Below are positions 1-8,759 of a stretch of 49,906 bases of DNA, in pieces; within the stretch, counting starts at the first letter, position 1, and each line of letters begins with the position of its first letter. Source of the stretch: Sedimentisphaerales bacterium (lineage in GTDB: Bacteria > Planctomycetota > Phycisphaerae > Sedimentisphaerales > Anaerobacaceae). Made by a program: the position numbers and the translations under genes. The notes under the pieces were generated by a model. That model worked only from the letters and a program-made list of their open reading frames with translations, had not been told where the DNA came from and did not search any database. Where the stretch lies: positions 1 through 49,906 of the forward strand of contig JAFGEF010000173.1 in the NCBI GenBank assembly GCA_016931715.1. The letters run 5' to 3'.

Positions 1-2
1 AC

Positions 3-380
3 TTCTTCTATCTTAAGGATAAAGAATATATCCAGCTCAAACAGGAAGACCAGCAGAAGGTTTCTCAGGAAATTACCGATATGTCAAGCCAACTCAGAAG
101 TTTATGCAGAAAAGTATGGGAATTATCCGAAGCGGCTGTTTCACAAGGTAATTACGAATCAGCAGAGAAATATCTTACGACAACACTTGAATTGGGCAAA
201 TTGATGAATCGTGATTCAGAACTTATGTATATGTCACAAATGACAAGTCATGCTATAATTCAGAAATCTTTAGCTGAAATGGAGAAGTTATATCAGGCTA
301 CTGGTGAGCAGGAAAAATTACAACAGACTCAACAGGAAATAAAAGAAATTAAGGTTGAGCATGACCGCATGGTGGATTAA
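3..380 (+). CDS. Partial helical protein (5' end outside window)
   Basis: The reading frame is open from the first complete codon in the window to the TAA at 378-380, so the gene starts upstream. The first internal ATG, at 81, has no Shine-Dalgarno sequence and is probably not the start. About 125 residues are visible. They are highly charged and Gln/Glu/Lys-rich, with long predicted helices (for example LQQTQQEIKEIKVEH near the end), which suggests a coiled coil or TPR-like bundle. There is no signal peptide or catalytic motif in the visible part. I do not recognise the family. It is the only plus-strand gene at this end and converges on the minus-strand gene that ends at 424. Confidence 0.6.
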   Translation, partial: FFYLKDKEYIQLKQEDQQKVSQEITDMSSQLRSLCRKVWELSEAAVSQGNYESAEKYLTTTLELGKLMNRDSELMYMSQMTSHAIIQKSLAEMEKLYQATGEQEKLQQTQQEIKEIKVEHDRMVD

Positions 381-423
381 ATTTCACAAATGTAACCAGT
401 AAGTCAGAAACGACCGGAAAATT

Positions 424-1197
424 CTACCATAAAAGAGATAAGCAGGTAAGTGAGCCATCGCCTTTGGCGAATTCGGATGTATCGATAAGATGCAACTGAA
501 GTCCGTTTTCTATGGCAAAATGCTCGAGCAAATCGGCGGTTTTCGGGTATTGCTCCTGGACGAGCAGGTTGTTCGGAATCCTCATGCAGTTTGCGGCTCT
601 TTCCTCACCTTCCAATGTATAGATTATTTTCTCAGTGTCGAAAAGTTTCATGTCGAACCAGCCGGGAACAGTAACCAGCGTATCGTCGCCAATATAGGTT
701 ACGCCGCTCTTGAGGTGCAGGCATTTATCTACAGGTACTTTCACGACAGCCCTGCCGAACTTCTTGAGAAAATTCTTGAGGCACTCTGCGCCCATATTAT
801 TTGTCCGGGCAGACAGTCCGACATAAGTAGTACTTTCGGTATGCAAAATATCGCCGGCTTCGAGCCGGGCGACTGAGGGTATATGTGTTATTGTATGAGT
901 ATGTTTCAATGCTTCCTCGACCGCCTTCTGCTCGCCCTCACGCTCGGGACACATGTGGGTAATAAGAGCGTGATTTTCCCAGATGAATGCTGTATCTTCG
1001 ATGAAAACACAGTCCGGCTTAGTCTCATCAGCCAGTACCGAAGATACTTTCATGCCGGCGTCCTTAAGAGTCTGAATGTACTTCTCCTGCTGCCGGACGG
1101 CAAGGCCATAAGAAATATGAATATTTTTCTTTGCATAGTAATCAGTGTATGAATGAGGAATCTGCCGTACAAGTGCATGTGTCGGACTATTAATCAT
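424..1197 (-). CDS. Dimethylarginine dimethylaminohydrolase-like amidinotransferase-fold hydrolase
   Basis: This 257-residue protein matches the usual length of DDAH, a cytosolic enzyme of the arginine deiminase/amidinotransferase superfamily that hydrolyses methylated arginines, or in some bacteria arginine-like substrates, to citrulline plus an amine. Visible signatures are FIEDTAF (residues 65-71, substrate guanidine contact), a conserved His161 in CLHLKSG, and the nucleophile Cys252 in GDGSLTCLS at the C-terminus. GGGAG lies six bases before the ATG at 1197. It follows thiC on the same strand after 99 bp and may be co-transcribed with it, but no functional link is evident. The superfamily is clear; the exact substrate (dimethylarginine, arginine or another guanidino compound) cannot be told from sequence. 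Confidence 0.85.
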   Translation of the reverse strand: MINSPTHALVRQIPHSYTDYYAKKNIHISYGLAVRQQEKYIQTLKDAGMKVSSVLADETKPDCVFIEDTAFIWENHALITHMCPEREGEQKAVEEALKHTHTITHIPSVARLEAGDILHTESTTYVGLSARTNNMGAECLKNFLKKFGRAVVKVPVDKCLHLKSGVTYIGDDTLVTVPGWFDMKLFDTEKIIYTLEGEERAANCMRIPNNLLVQEQYPKTADLLEHFAIENGLQLHLIDTSEFAKGDGSLTCLSLLW

Positions 1198-1296
1198 AAT
1201 ATTCTCCCATATTAAAAGCCCATTTTGTTTTTACTCATATGATAATTCAATCTCGCGACTGGTCAAAATAAATTTTCAATTTTTTATGCAGTAATA

Positions 1297-2616
1297 CTAC
1301 TTTGTTGAGTTACTGAGTTTGATTGCGTCACGAATTTCCCTGTTTATCCTTACGCTGCACCAGTCTCTGCCGCACATCGAGCAGTAGTCGGCGGCAGGTA
1401 ATTTATCCAATCCGATTTCTTTACACGCCTCAATGTGCATTTTTTCGGCTGTTTTGGAATCGAGAGATTCAGCCAGATGCACTTTCCAGTCAAGATTTGC
1501 GCGGGCTGTGCTCAACTTTTTGTCCCGTTCGGCAGCTCCCTGAAAACCGCGTGCAATATCGCCGGCATGGGCAGCAATTTTCGAGGCCATTACACCGGTG
1601 CGGACATCATCTGCATTAGGGAGTCCCAGATGCTCCCTCGGCGTAACATAGCACAGGAAAGAAGCGCCGTAAAAAGCAGCTGCCGTACCGCCTATCGCAG
1701 AGGTTATATGGTCATAACCGGCGCCGAGATCCGTTACAAGAGGACCAAGAACATAGAAAGGCGCCCCATGACAAATTTCCTGCTGAATTTTCATATTGTA
1801 TTCTATTTGATTAAAAGGCACATGGCCCGGCCCTTCGACCATTACCTGGCAGCCTTTTTCCTGAGCGCGAGCAGTAAGCTCTCCCAGCGTCCTGAGTTCT
1901 GCGATTTGTGCTTCATCAGTCGCATCGGCGATTGCGCCAGGACGAAGGCCGTCTCCGAGCGAAAAACATACATCATACTCTGCCAAAATGTCGCATAAAT
2001 CATCGAATATTTCGTACATGGGATTTTGCCTGTTATGGTGAAGCATCCATTTAGCCAAAAGCGCGCCGCCTCTGCTGACTATGCCTGCAATGCGTTTTTC
2101 AAGCAAAGGCAGATGCTCTTTTAGTACGCCTGCGTGAATTGTAAAGAAGTCCACTCCTTGTTTAGCCTGCTTTTCAATTACTTCAAGGATTATTTTCTCG
2201 TTAATGTCCTCGACATTTCTTTTTTCTATAACCTGGTATATCGGAACCGTCCCGAATGGCACAGGGCACTGGGCTAATAAACTCTCGCGAGTTTTATCAA
2301 GATTGCCGCCTGTGCTTAAATCCATGATTGCATCAGCACCGACATCAATAGCAACACGCATTTTTTCAAGCTCAGCTTCGATAGTTGAGCGAATACTGCT
2401 TGCTCCGATATTGGCGTTGACTTTCGTAGTAAGCGCACGCCCAATGCCGACAGGTTTGAGGTTTGTTTTCAAATGAAGCTTGTTTGCAGGTATTACCAGC
2501 CTGCCTGAGGCTAATTCCTCGCGAATAATAGCCGCGTCAACGTTTTCATTCTGAGCAATAAGCTTAACCTGTTTGCTGATTGTCCCTTTTCGTGCGATTT
2601 GCAGTTGTGTTGCCAT
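1297..2616 (-). CDS. thiC: Phosphomethylpyrimidine synthase ThiC
   Basis: ThiC is the radical SAM enzyme that rearranges 5-aminoimidazole ribotide into the hydroxymethylpyrimidine phosphate half of thiamine. The 439-residue protein has the family's TIM-barrel sequence (MDLSTGG near residue 100, EGPGHVP near 261) and the diagnostic C-terminal iron-sulfur motif CX2CX4C at Cys412, Cys415 and Cys420 (CSMCGRDWC). It is the short form, without the N-terminal extension of the E. coli enzyme. An AGGA ribosome-binding site precedes the ATG at 2616. Upstream on the same strand are a TPP riboswitch, a terminator hairpin and a sigma70-like promoter, so expression should fall when thiamine pyrophosphate is abundant. 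No other thi gene is in the window. Confidence 0.97.
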   Translation of the reverse strand: MATQLQIARKGTISKQVKLIAQNENVDAAIIREELASGRLVIPANKLHLKTNLKPVGIGRALTTKVNANIGASSIRSTIEAELEKMRVAIDVGADAIMDLSTGGNLDKTRESLLAQCPVPFGTVPIYQVIEKRNVEDINEKIILEVIEKQAKQGVDFFTIHAGVLKEHLPLLEKRIAGIVSRGGALLAKWMLHHNRQNPMYEIFDDLCDILAEYDVCFSLGDGLRPGAIADATDEAQIAELRTLGELTARAQEKGCQVMVEGPGHVPFNQIEYNMKIQQEICHGAPFYVLGPLVTDLGAGYDHITSAIGGTAAAFYGASFLCYVTPREHLGLPNADDVRTGVMASKIAAHAGDIARGFQGAAERDKKLSTARANLDWKVHLAESLDSKTAEKMHIEACKEIGLDKLPAADYCSMCGRDWCSVRINREIRDAIKLSNSTK

Positions 2617-2634
2617 AATAACATCCTATAATAA

Positions 2635-2665
2635 ACAAAAAATCGCTCCTGCCAACGAAGCGATT
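2635..2665 (-). terminator. Riboswitch-controlled intrinsic terminator before thiC
   Basis: Read on the minus strand, AATCGCT (2659-2665) and AGCGATT (2641-2647) form a 7-bp stem with an 11-nt loop, followed directly by a run of U (2637-2642, partly in the stem). It lies between the TPP aptamer and the thiC start codon, the expected place for an expression platform. Termination when TPP is bound is inferred. Confidence 0.75.
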
Positions 2666-2694
2666 AATAATAAACGAATATTCCAAATTATAAT

Positions 2695-2793
2695 CACTTT
2701 CCTACGCAGGCATATCATCTTTTAGATAACTGTCCTGATCAGGTTCAAAGGGTTTTTCTCAGACTACCGTACTAAATAGCCACCCCTGGTGAA
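2695..2793 (-). promoter_or_regulatory. TPP riboswitch (THI element)
   Basis: On the minus strand this has the conserved THI-box blocks in order: GGGGTGGC near the 5' end, CTGAGAAAAACCC, TTTGAACCTGATCAGGA, and GCGTAGGAAAGTG at the 3' end (about 2695-2708). These match the TPP aptamer consensus (CTGAGA, CCTGATC and GCGTAGGGAA blocks). It begins next to the predicted transcription start and is followed by a U-tailed hairpin, then thiC, the classic target for thiamine feedback. The aptamer is read directly from sequence; premature termination as the mechanism is inferred. Confidence 0.95.
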
Positions 2794-2800
2794 CTTATCC

Positions 2801-2828
2801 ATTATATCAGTAAAAAAAAATCAGGCAA
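2801..2828 (-). promoter_or_regulatory. thiC promoter
   Basis: The minus strand carries TTGCCT (2823-2828), a 16-bp spacer that is mostly T, and a perfect TATAAT (2801-2806). Initiation about seven bases downstream would place the RNA 5' end at the edge of the TPP aptamer, which supports the call. Confidence 0.7.
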
Positions 2829-2845
2829 GTTTTATTCTCTTGCCT
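2812..2845 (-). terminator. U-tailed hairpin overlapping the thiC -35 box
   Basis: AGGCAAG and CTTGCCT (2823-2829 and 2839-2845) form a perfect 7-bp inverted repeat, followed on the minus strand by GA and nine T (2812-2820). This looks like an intrinsic terminator, yet one arm is the -35 element of the thiC promoter. It could insulate thiC from upstream minus-strand transcription. Terminator function is inferred from structure alone. Confidence 0.45.
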
Positions 2846-2978
2846 TTTCCTGACAGTTATTAAAGAAAAAAAAGATAAAAAATATGTTAATTTTTATGGC
2901 TAATATGCTGTTTTGGGCTGAAAAGTAGAATAATTATTAAAAAAATCGAAAAAATTTCGTTTTTTATATATTTTTTTC

Positions 2979-3006
2979 TTGAAAAGTCAGAATTAATATA
3001 TATTAT
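2979..3006 (+). promoter_or_regulatory. Candidate promoter for the PEP-CTERM gene
   Basis: TTGAAA (2979-2984), a 16-bp spacer and TATTAT (3001-3006) lie 145 bp before the start codon in very AT-rich sequence. The long leader contains a small hairpin (CACTT/AAGTG near 3093-3105). AT-richness makes chance matches likely. Confidence 0.4.
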
Positions 3007-3150
3007 TATAGGACTTTTAGGAAATGAGAAGTGTGCGTTGATGGTGATGAAAAAACAAGGAGGATTGAAATCATACCTATTTTTTAATACTTCACTTCGT
3101 AAGTGTGTAAATCAAGAAATTTATTAACTTTTTTTGGAGGAAATAGGTAA

Positions 3151-3771
3151 ATGAAAAAATTATTGTTATTTGTTACAACAGCCATTTTAGTATCTTTAGC
3201 CGCACCAGCATCGGCGATCCCAACAACAGATACTTTCAGCATTACTCTAACTGAAACCAATCAGTTTATTACTGGCAGCGGTAGCGGCTATAATGATGGT
3301 ACAGGTGAGAATGGCACTCCTTGGTACTATTATCCTAACACTGATTGGCATACTCAGTGGTTTTACGATGATCCGCCGGATCCGGACCGATGGAAAGAGA
3401 TTGCATATGATATCTATATAATCGGAGAAGGAACTACAATTATTGCCCTTAACTGGAGTACATTAGCTTATCCTGAAAGCGGCCCAAGCGGTTCTCCGCC
3501 TTTACCTCCATTGACAGTACAGAAGGAAGAAGAATACATTTCCCGTTATATAATCTTCGACGGTTCCACAGACACATTGGGAGAACATATTACAGGAACA
3601 TTTTATATTCCTGATTATAATCCCGAATGGATATCAATTGATGTAATTAGTTATAACAATACTATAACTGGTACTTTAATCCACGAGTGTATTCCTGCTC
3701 CGGGGGCTATGTTACTGGGAAGTATTGGTGTCGGATTCGTCGGCTGGCTGCGAAAAAGAAGAACTCTTTAA
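3151..3771 (+). CDS. PEP-CTERM-type exported surface protein
   Basis: This 206-residue secreted protein has a clear signal peptide ([22 protein letters not shown], cleaved near residue 22). Its C-terminal sorting tail begins with the short motif PAPGAMLLG, continues through a hydrophobic segment and ends in a basic cluster WLRKRR. This is the planctomycete form of the PEP-CTERM signal, normally recognised by an exosortase and cleaved at or anchored to the outer envelope. The middle is rich in Thr, Ser, Tyr, Pro and Gly, probably beta-rich and possibly glycosylated, with no recognised domain. GGAGG precedes the ATG by ten bases. It is monocistronic, and no exosortase gene is in the window. Confidence 0.85.
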   Translation: MKKLLLFVTTAILVSLAAPASAIPTTDTFSITLTETNQFITGSGSGYNDGTGENGTPWYYYPNTDWHTQWFYDDPPDPDRWKEIAYDIYIIGEGTTIIALNWSTLAYPESGPSGSPPLPPLTVQKEEEYISRYIIFDGSTDTLGEHITGTFYIPDYNPEWISIDVISYNNTITGTLIHECIPAPGAMLLGSIGVGFVGWLRKRRTL

Positions 3772-3828
3772 TTTCTTATTCCAGATTTACAAGTAGATAG
3801 TCTAAGAAATCAGTATTTTAACTGTTGA

Positions 3829-3864
3829 GTGGTCATCAGGGCACATTTATTGTGCCCTGACCAC
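3829..3864 (+). terminator. Strong hairpin downstream of the PEP-CTERM gene
   Basis: GGGCACA and TGTGCCC flank a TTTAT loop and extend through GTGGTCA/TGACCAC to about 14 bp, with a 3-nt bulge (TCA) on the left arm. It lies 58 bp after the stop codon, as expected for a terminator or 3' stabiliser, but no U-run follows. The rest of the gene-free stretch 3772-4095 holds AT-rich sequence and a weak promoter-like match (TTGACT at 4039) before the next gene. Confidence 0.5.
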
Positions 3865-4095
3865 AAACAGTTTGGCAAACGTTCGAATTCAGCCAACTTT
3901 TTCTGATATAAACGCAGAGTGATATGATTATTGTAAGGCTTTTTATTTCGTCTTTCTCAAAAGAAATGCCATTATCCGGCGATTTTCTTAAATAACATAT
4001 GGTTTTTTTTATTTTTTTCAAAATTCTTAATTATAATTTTGACTGGCGTAAAGATTGTAATTCTATTATAATTATAATCTCTTTTAGGAGACTAT

Positions 4096-4530
4096 ATGAA
4101 ATTAGAAGAACAAAAAAGTACACCTAAGCGTCAAAATGACGAAGAATCGATTAAAGCCTTAAAAGAGCTGACCAAGAAGTTGTGCACGAACGATATAACG
4201 ATAGCCCGCCTTGCGGCGTATAATCTATCCTGGATGCAGGAAGACGGGCTTGCCATCCTTGCCAATATCCTGAATGGTGATTTCACACGTACATCGAAGA
4301 AAGCAGCCGCTTATGGGCTGAGAAGCATGAAGGGCAGGATGCGAAAGCTCGCGATTGAAGTTCTCCAAAAAGGCCTTAAAAGCCGGGATCGCACTACTAA
4401 AGCCGCATGTATTAAAGCTTTGTCTTTAATGAACAAAACCGCTACCCCAAAAGACGACTCTGATAAAAAAAATCAGACTGTTAAACACAGAATTCAGGAA
4501 ATTCGCAAAAAACCGGAACCTGAAGAATGA
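4096..4530 (+). CDS. Small HEAT-repeat-like protein
   Basis: This 144-residue soluble protein has a central segment (about residues 20-110) of amphipathic helix pairs with the HEAT-like pattern: ARLAAYNLSWM, SKKAAAYGLRSM and TKAACIKALSLM fall about 37 residues apart. The ends are polar and Lys/Glu-rich. HEAT units usually make protein-protein scaffolds, and no enzyme motif is seen. TTTTAGGAG precedes the ATG. The gene is on its own, converging with the LptC-like gene only 7 bp away. The partner and role are unknown. Confidence 0.6.
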   Translation: MKLEEQKSTPKRQNDEESIKALKELTKKLCTNDITIARLAAYNLSWMQEDGLAILANILNGDFTRTSKKAAAYGLRSMKGRMRKLAIEVLQKGLKSRDRTTKAACIKALSLMNKTATPKDDSDKKNQTVKHRIQEIRKKPEPEE

Positions 4531-4537
4531 GCGGATG

Positions 4538-7204
4538 TCAGAGCGAACCCGGTCTGCTGATTTTGGCTTCAATGCTCTCTATTTTGTCATTGATAAGGTC
4601 GATTCTAATTTCATCGACGAGCATGGTATTATAGAAAGCCGGATTTTTGTCATCTCCCCGAATAATAATCGTTCCTTTTTCATGGTCGTATATTAAAACA
4701 CTTCCCCGAAACCGATTATCAGCATCTTTCTTGTAATCTATCCCGCCTGAAGCGACTATTATTGAAGGTTCCAGTTTGTTTTCTTCTGTTTCCCTGAGTT
4801 CGATTTCGATATGGCCGGCTGATGCCACAATAACAGGGCTGAGCTCTGTGTTTTTCTCCTCGATGTATTGAATATTGATAGTCTTTTCCGGTTCTGCATT
4901 TGCGATTATTCGATTATTACTCAACAGGTATTTAAGGTCGCTGAATCCGTATATTACAGCCCACCATTTTTTGCCGAGAATTTTGCTCACACCAGGCTCA
5001 TTCGAGTCCCTGATTTCGATATCACTTAATGTAAGTTCACCCGGTCCTGTAGCCTGAAAAACCTGTTCTTGCGTGTCATAATCCAGACTCCTGCACATCA
5101 ATTTCGTCCAGCCGAGAATTTGATCAGGAGGAGGATTGCTTACAGCGGCATCTTTAACTTTTTTCGTGACTGTCAATATCACCTGGTTGCTGTCTGCGTT
5201 TAAATGCCTGATTTCCGTTAGTGTAGAAGATGGCTCCTGATTATTGATATCCTGAGGCAAATCTACTGTAATTTTTTCTGCAAGGAGAGTAAGCTCCTGT
5301 ATAAAATCTTTATCTTCGCGAAGCATAGAATTTTTGCACGAACCATCCACTACGATTTGACGCGAGGAAGACATATATCGCGCATATTTCTGTGCAGTTA
5401 TATTCACAGGTAAAAGTGATTGAGGCTTCCCCATGTTATTGGGGTCTTTCATAAAGAATTTTAAATCAACCGGTCCAGCGGCGGTTATATCGGAAAATGC
5501 AAATGACTGGGTGTTTTTATCCTTCGGCAAATCTATTTTAAGATTTGAGGATTTCAGTGAAACAAACTGCTGTTTGCCTGTCTCTTCGGAACCAATCTGG
5601 CAAAGGCAATCCCTGTCGAAAATAACCTGGTTCATTGCAGGTAAATACAGAGCTTTTTCCTGCGCTGTAATTTTTACAGGAATAATTTTTTGAGACTCCG
5701 GCGAAGCATTGGGGTCCTCGACATAAAAAAGCAGCTCGGCAGGCCCTATGGCTATGATGTCTGGTAAAGCCTTTTTCTGTTCAGGTTTATTTTCGGGCAG
5801 ATTAATTATCAGCATAGGAGAGGCAAGGGCAGCGTTTCTTTTTTCACTAAGGTCATTCTGAGGAATACTGCAAAAAGCATCTCCCTCGAAAACAACCTGG
5901 TTCGCGGCTTTTATGAATTGTGCTCCTTTCTGAGAAGTGATTGTAACAGGGAAAGACCGAAGATTCGGGTCAGGATTGTTCAAATCCTCGATATAGAAGA
6001 TAAGCTCTGTCGGACCGACTGCAACAGAATCGCCCTCAAGCGTTGTTAATTGTATCTTTTGAGTAGAAAGCATTGTTTTTTCTTCGCCTTCTGTAATTTC
6101 AGGCTTTTCGATGCCGGATATAGTTTTAGCCGAATCTCTAAAGTCATTTATTTTGCCGGAATTTTTCGGCACAAGGATGAAACCATTATCGCATGTGATA
6201 ACAACATCGACGAGATCTTCATGTACATTCGGTTCTTCAGCAATGATGTTCAGCTCATTCGGTTCTTCATAAGAAACCGGCTCTCCAGGTTTATTTCCAT
6301 CTTGCATTTCACGCGAGAATATAATGTCATCGATTTCAATTTCCTGTTCTGCAAAGATACACTGGTCTGGAGTATCGATTAATATGTTTTTGCTGAATAA
6401 ACATGTATAATATTCGTCTTGGGACTGCGTTGGTTTATTAGAATCAGCGGTCTCCGGAGGCTTTTCAGTGCTATTTTCAATATTCTTAGTTTTATAAGGT
6501 GCACTCGTCGTACTCATCGTGCCGAGAGTTTTTCTGCGGATTTTTACATTCAAAGAGTCCAGGTCAATTATTCTAAAATATTCAAGGCGTTCCATCTCAT
6601 CGTTATAAATCAGTTCCATACCAACGCCGCTCATATGAACATTCTTCGAAACGAACTCTAAATTGTCATCTGTCGAAAGCTGGGATTTTTCACTGATGAA
6701 AGAAAGGTTATCAAGATAAATGGTACTTTCCTCGACACTTTGCAAACTGCCGGGCAGGATATTTATCACAACATTGCCGCTGAAAGTCGCGTCTTTCGGA
6801 ATAGTTTTGTCGCCGATTTTTTCGACCAAGACAATTCCAGCATCAGCCTTCATATAAGATATGAACTCTTTGTGGTATATATTTATGTAAGGTTTTTCAA
6901 GCTCCCAAAGGTCGCCTTCTGTGTGTAGAAGTTTTTGGAACCCAAATTTCTGCTCAATTTCACCTTCCTCATTTCTTGTTATATATTCGAAATTTTTCGT
7001 CGGTCCAATTCCTACGTTTCCCTGTGACGTTGAGACTTTTCCGATGGCACTTTCAAGGTCATTTATGTCGTTTTCAGCGGGATTGCCGATAAATCCCGGT
7101 CCTGTATTCGTATTCAGCGGCGGAGTTTTATCGATGCGGCTGTAGAGCACAAAAACGCCAAGCACAACAGCTAACGAAACAATTCCAATAATAAATTTTC
7201 TCAT
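4538..7204 (-). CDS. Large LptC/LptA-like envelope protein (LPS transport)
   Basis: This 888-residue protein has an N-terminal membrane anchor (about residues 4-22: FIIGIVSLAVVLGVFVLY) and then an extracytoplasmic region. It follows kdsD and kdsC in the order seen in the E. coli kdsD-kdsC-lptC-lptA cluster, which suggests an LPS-transport periplasmic protein with LptC/OstA-type beta-jellyroll segments. Inside are three tandem units about 90 residues apart, starting near residues 396, 486 and 575, each with a GP(T/A/V)(E/D)L.F(Y/F) opening and a VxIT(S/A)Q block followed by Q(V/I)(V/I)F/V. LptC is normally near 190 residues, so this is several times larger. GGAG lies close before the ATG. No separate lptA or lptB is nearby. 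The role is inferred mostly from gene order and architecture. Confidence 0.55.
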   Translation of the reverse strand: MRKFIIGIVSLAVVLGVFVLYSRIDKTPPLNTNTGPGFIGNPAENDINDLESAIGKVSTSQGNVGIGPTKNFEYITRNEEGEIEQKFGFQKLLHTEGDLWELEKPYINIYHKEFISYMKADAGIVLVEKIGDKTIPKDATFSGNVVINILPGSLQSVEESTIYLDNLSFISEKSQLSTDDNLEFVSKNVHMSGVGMELIYNDEMERLEYFRIIDLDSLNVKIRRKTLGTMSTTSAPYKTKNIENSTEKPPETADSNKPTQSQDEYYTCLFSKNILIDTPDQCIFAEQEIEIDDIIFSREMQDGNKPGEPVSYEEPNELNIIAEEPNVHEDLVDVVITCDNGFILVPKNSGKINDFRDSAKTISGIEKPEITEGEEKTMLSTQKIQLTTLEGDSVAVGPTELIFYIEDLNNPDPNLRSFPVTITSQKGAQFIKAANQVVFEGDAFCSIPQNDLSEKRNAALASPMLIINLPENKPEQKKALPDIIAIGPAELLFYVEDPNASPESQKIIPVKITAQEKALYLPAMNQVIFDRDCLCQIGSEETGKQQFVSLKSSNLKIDLPKDKNTQSFAFSDITAAGPVDLKFFMKDPNNMGKPQSLLPVNITAQKYARYMSSSRQIVVDGSCKNSMLREDKDFIQELTLLAEKITVDLPQDINNQEPSSTLTEIRHLNADSNQVILTVTKKVKDAAVSNPPPDQILGWTKLMCRSLDYDTQEQVFQATGPGELTLSDIEIRDSNEPGVSKILGKKWWAVIYGFSDLKYLLSNNRIIANAEPEKTINIQYIEEKNTELSPVIVASAGHIEIELRETEENKLEPSIIVASGGIDYKKDADNRFRGSVLIYDHEKGTIIIRGDDKNPAFYNTMLVDEIRIDLINDKIESIEAKISRPGSL

Positions 7205-7223
7205 TATGAAAACTCCGTTTGTT

Positions 7224-7736
7224 TCAGGCCAGATATCTTTTCATAAGTTCCTGCCATTTGCCTGACTTTTTGAGGAGATACTCGATTGCTTCGCGTACTG
7301 CTCCGTTCCCGCCCGATTGTGTTGTGACAAAGTCGGCATGTCTTTTTACCTCATCGACTGAATTGGCGACTGCAATCGAAAAACCTACATATCTCATTAC
7401 CTGTAAATCGACAACATCATCTCCGATATATGCAACCGCTTCAGGAGAAAGATTGACTTGTTTGAGGAATTCCTGAAGTACAGGCAATTTATCAAGACAA
7501 TTTTGAAAAACATGTTCTATATCAAGTTGTTTAGCCCGATGGATTGTCGGTTCTGATAATCTGCCGCTAAGAATTGCTACATCATATCCAGCACGCTTCC
7601 ACATCTTGATTCCATGACCATCAAGTGAGTTAAAAAATTTACTTTCACTGCCGTCACTATTTATTATTATAGTTCCATCAGTCAAAACACCGTCAACGTC
7701 GAGAACTAACATTTTTATATTTGAAAGATTCTGCAT
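7224..7736 (-). CDS. kdsC: 3-deoxy-D-manno-octulosonate 8-phosphate phosphatase
   Basis: KdsC removes phosphate from Kdo-8-phosphate to give Kdo, the sugar that joins lipid A to LPS core. The 170 residues match the usual length of this cap-less HAD phosphatase. Motif I is LDVDGVLTDG with nucleophile Asp13 and acid/base Asp15; LSGR supplies motif II; YIGDDVVD gives the metal-binding motif near residue 113. It sits 15 bp after kdsD and 19 bp before the LptC-like gene, consistent with one operon. Confidence 0.93.
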   Translation of the reverse strand: MQNLSNIKMLVLDVDGVLTDGTIIINSDGSESKFFNSLDGHGIKMWKRAGYDVAILSGRLSEPTIHRAKQLDIEHVFQNCLDKLPVLQEFLKQVNLSPEAVAYIGDDVVDLQVMRYVGFSIAVANSVDEVKRHADFVTTQSGGNGAVREAIEYLLKKSGKWQELMKRYLA

Positions 7737-7751
7737 TTTTATATAAACTTT

Positions 7752-8729
7752 TTATCCAACAATTTTAATAGTTACGATATCCTGAACATCAATCATTCCG
7801 ACTGGTTTATCATCCACATCAACTACGGGAAGCTCATCAATTCTGTATTTATGAAAAATCGCTGTCGCTTCAGCGGCTAAAGCATCTACTCTTATTCTTT
7901 TGCAGTTTGCAGTCATTACATCACCCGCGATTAGTTCAAAACATTTGCTCTTATATTTTGTAATGAGCCTGCGAAGGTCACCATCGGTAATTATTCCGAC
8001 TAATTTATTATCTTTGCCTGTAATCATAACAGCGCCGTGCCTCTTTACTCCACCGGTTTTTTCGAGAAGCTTTTCTATCGTATCATTAATAGCAGCGACA
8101 GGCAGCTTTTCGCCTGGTCTGAACATCATCGATTGCTCGACAGTCATAAGTTTCGTACCTAACGAGCCGCCGGGATGAAATCGAACATAATCCTCGACGC
8201 TGAAATTTCGCGCCTTCATCACAGTAAAAGCAAGTGCATCACCGACCGCGAGCATACAGGTGGTCGATACGCTTGGCGCTACCCCGAGAGGGCATGCTTC
8301 ATCCATTTTGCCCATGCACAGAGCCACGTCACTGTATTTGCACAGAGTAGAATCTCGTTGTCCCGTCAGTGCGATAAGCTTTATATCGCTTTGTTTGACT
8401 AAATTTATCATGCGTGTTATTTCGTCTGTTTCCCCGCCGTAGCTAAGGACCAGCACAATATCATCTTTTCGCAGCCTGCCTAAATCACCGTGAACAGCTT
8501 CTGCCGGATGAAGAAAGTGGCTTGGCGTACCGGTGGAAGCCAGAGTAGCGCTTATCTTCTGGCCGATTATGCCTGCTTTGCCTATACCGCTTACGATGCA
8601 GGAACCTGTACAGTTATAAATCATTTCCACCGCCTGAGCGAAAGATTCATCGACAATAGGTGTAAGGAAGCTTATTGCCTCTGCTTCTATTTCAATAACT
8701 TTTCGTGCGTATTCCAAATCAAAGTCCAT
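7752..8729 (-). CDS. kdsD: D-arabinose 5-phosphate isomerase (KdsD/KpsF)
   Basis: The enzyme converts ribulose 5-phosphate to arabinose 5-phosphate, the first committed precursor of Kdo. The 325 residues contain an N-terminal SIS sugar-isomerase domain (GIGKAGIIGQKISATLAST near residue 50, FLHPAEAVHGDLG near 92, LGVAPSVSTT near 148) and two CBS domains (about 205-265 and 270-325), the full KdsD layout. AGGA lies seven bases before the ATG. It opens the kdsD-kdsC-lptC-like run and starts 30 bp after the upstream methyltransferase, so the LPS genes may partly be read from the restriction-modification promoter. Confidence 0.94.
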   Translation of the reverse strand: MDFDLEYARKVIEIEAEAISFLTPIVDESFAQAVEMIYNCTGSCIVSGIGKAGIIGQKISATLASTGTPSHFLHPAEAVHGDLGRLRKDDIVLVLSYGGETDEITRMINLVKQSDIKLIALTGQRDSTLCKYSDVALCMGKMDEACPLGVAPSVSTTCMLAVGDALAFTVMKARNFSVEDYVRFHPGGSLGTKLMTVEQSMMFRPGEKLPVAAINDTIEKLLEKTGGVKRHGAVMITGKDNKLVGIITDGDLRRLITKYKSKCFELIAGDVMTANCKRIRVDALAAEATAIFHKYRIDELPVVDVDDKPVGMIDVQDIVTIKIVG

Positions 8730-8759
8730 TTATATTTCCTAATCTATCAGGTTTCCTTT

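Noticed and set aside
490..1152. Plus-strand frames opposite the DDAH gene (likewise frames opposite thiC, hydB, hydA and others)
   Set aside because: They are antisense shadows of clearly conserved genes with no domain of their own.
3040..3126. 28-codon frame in the leader of the PEP-CTERM gene
   Set aside because: Low-complexity AT-rich sequence, no clear ribosome site, no match to anything known.
3836..4021. 61-codon frame on the minus strand between the PEP-CTERM and HEAT genes
   Set aside because: It contains the strong hairpin at 3829-3864, has no recognisable domain and no good ribosome site.
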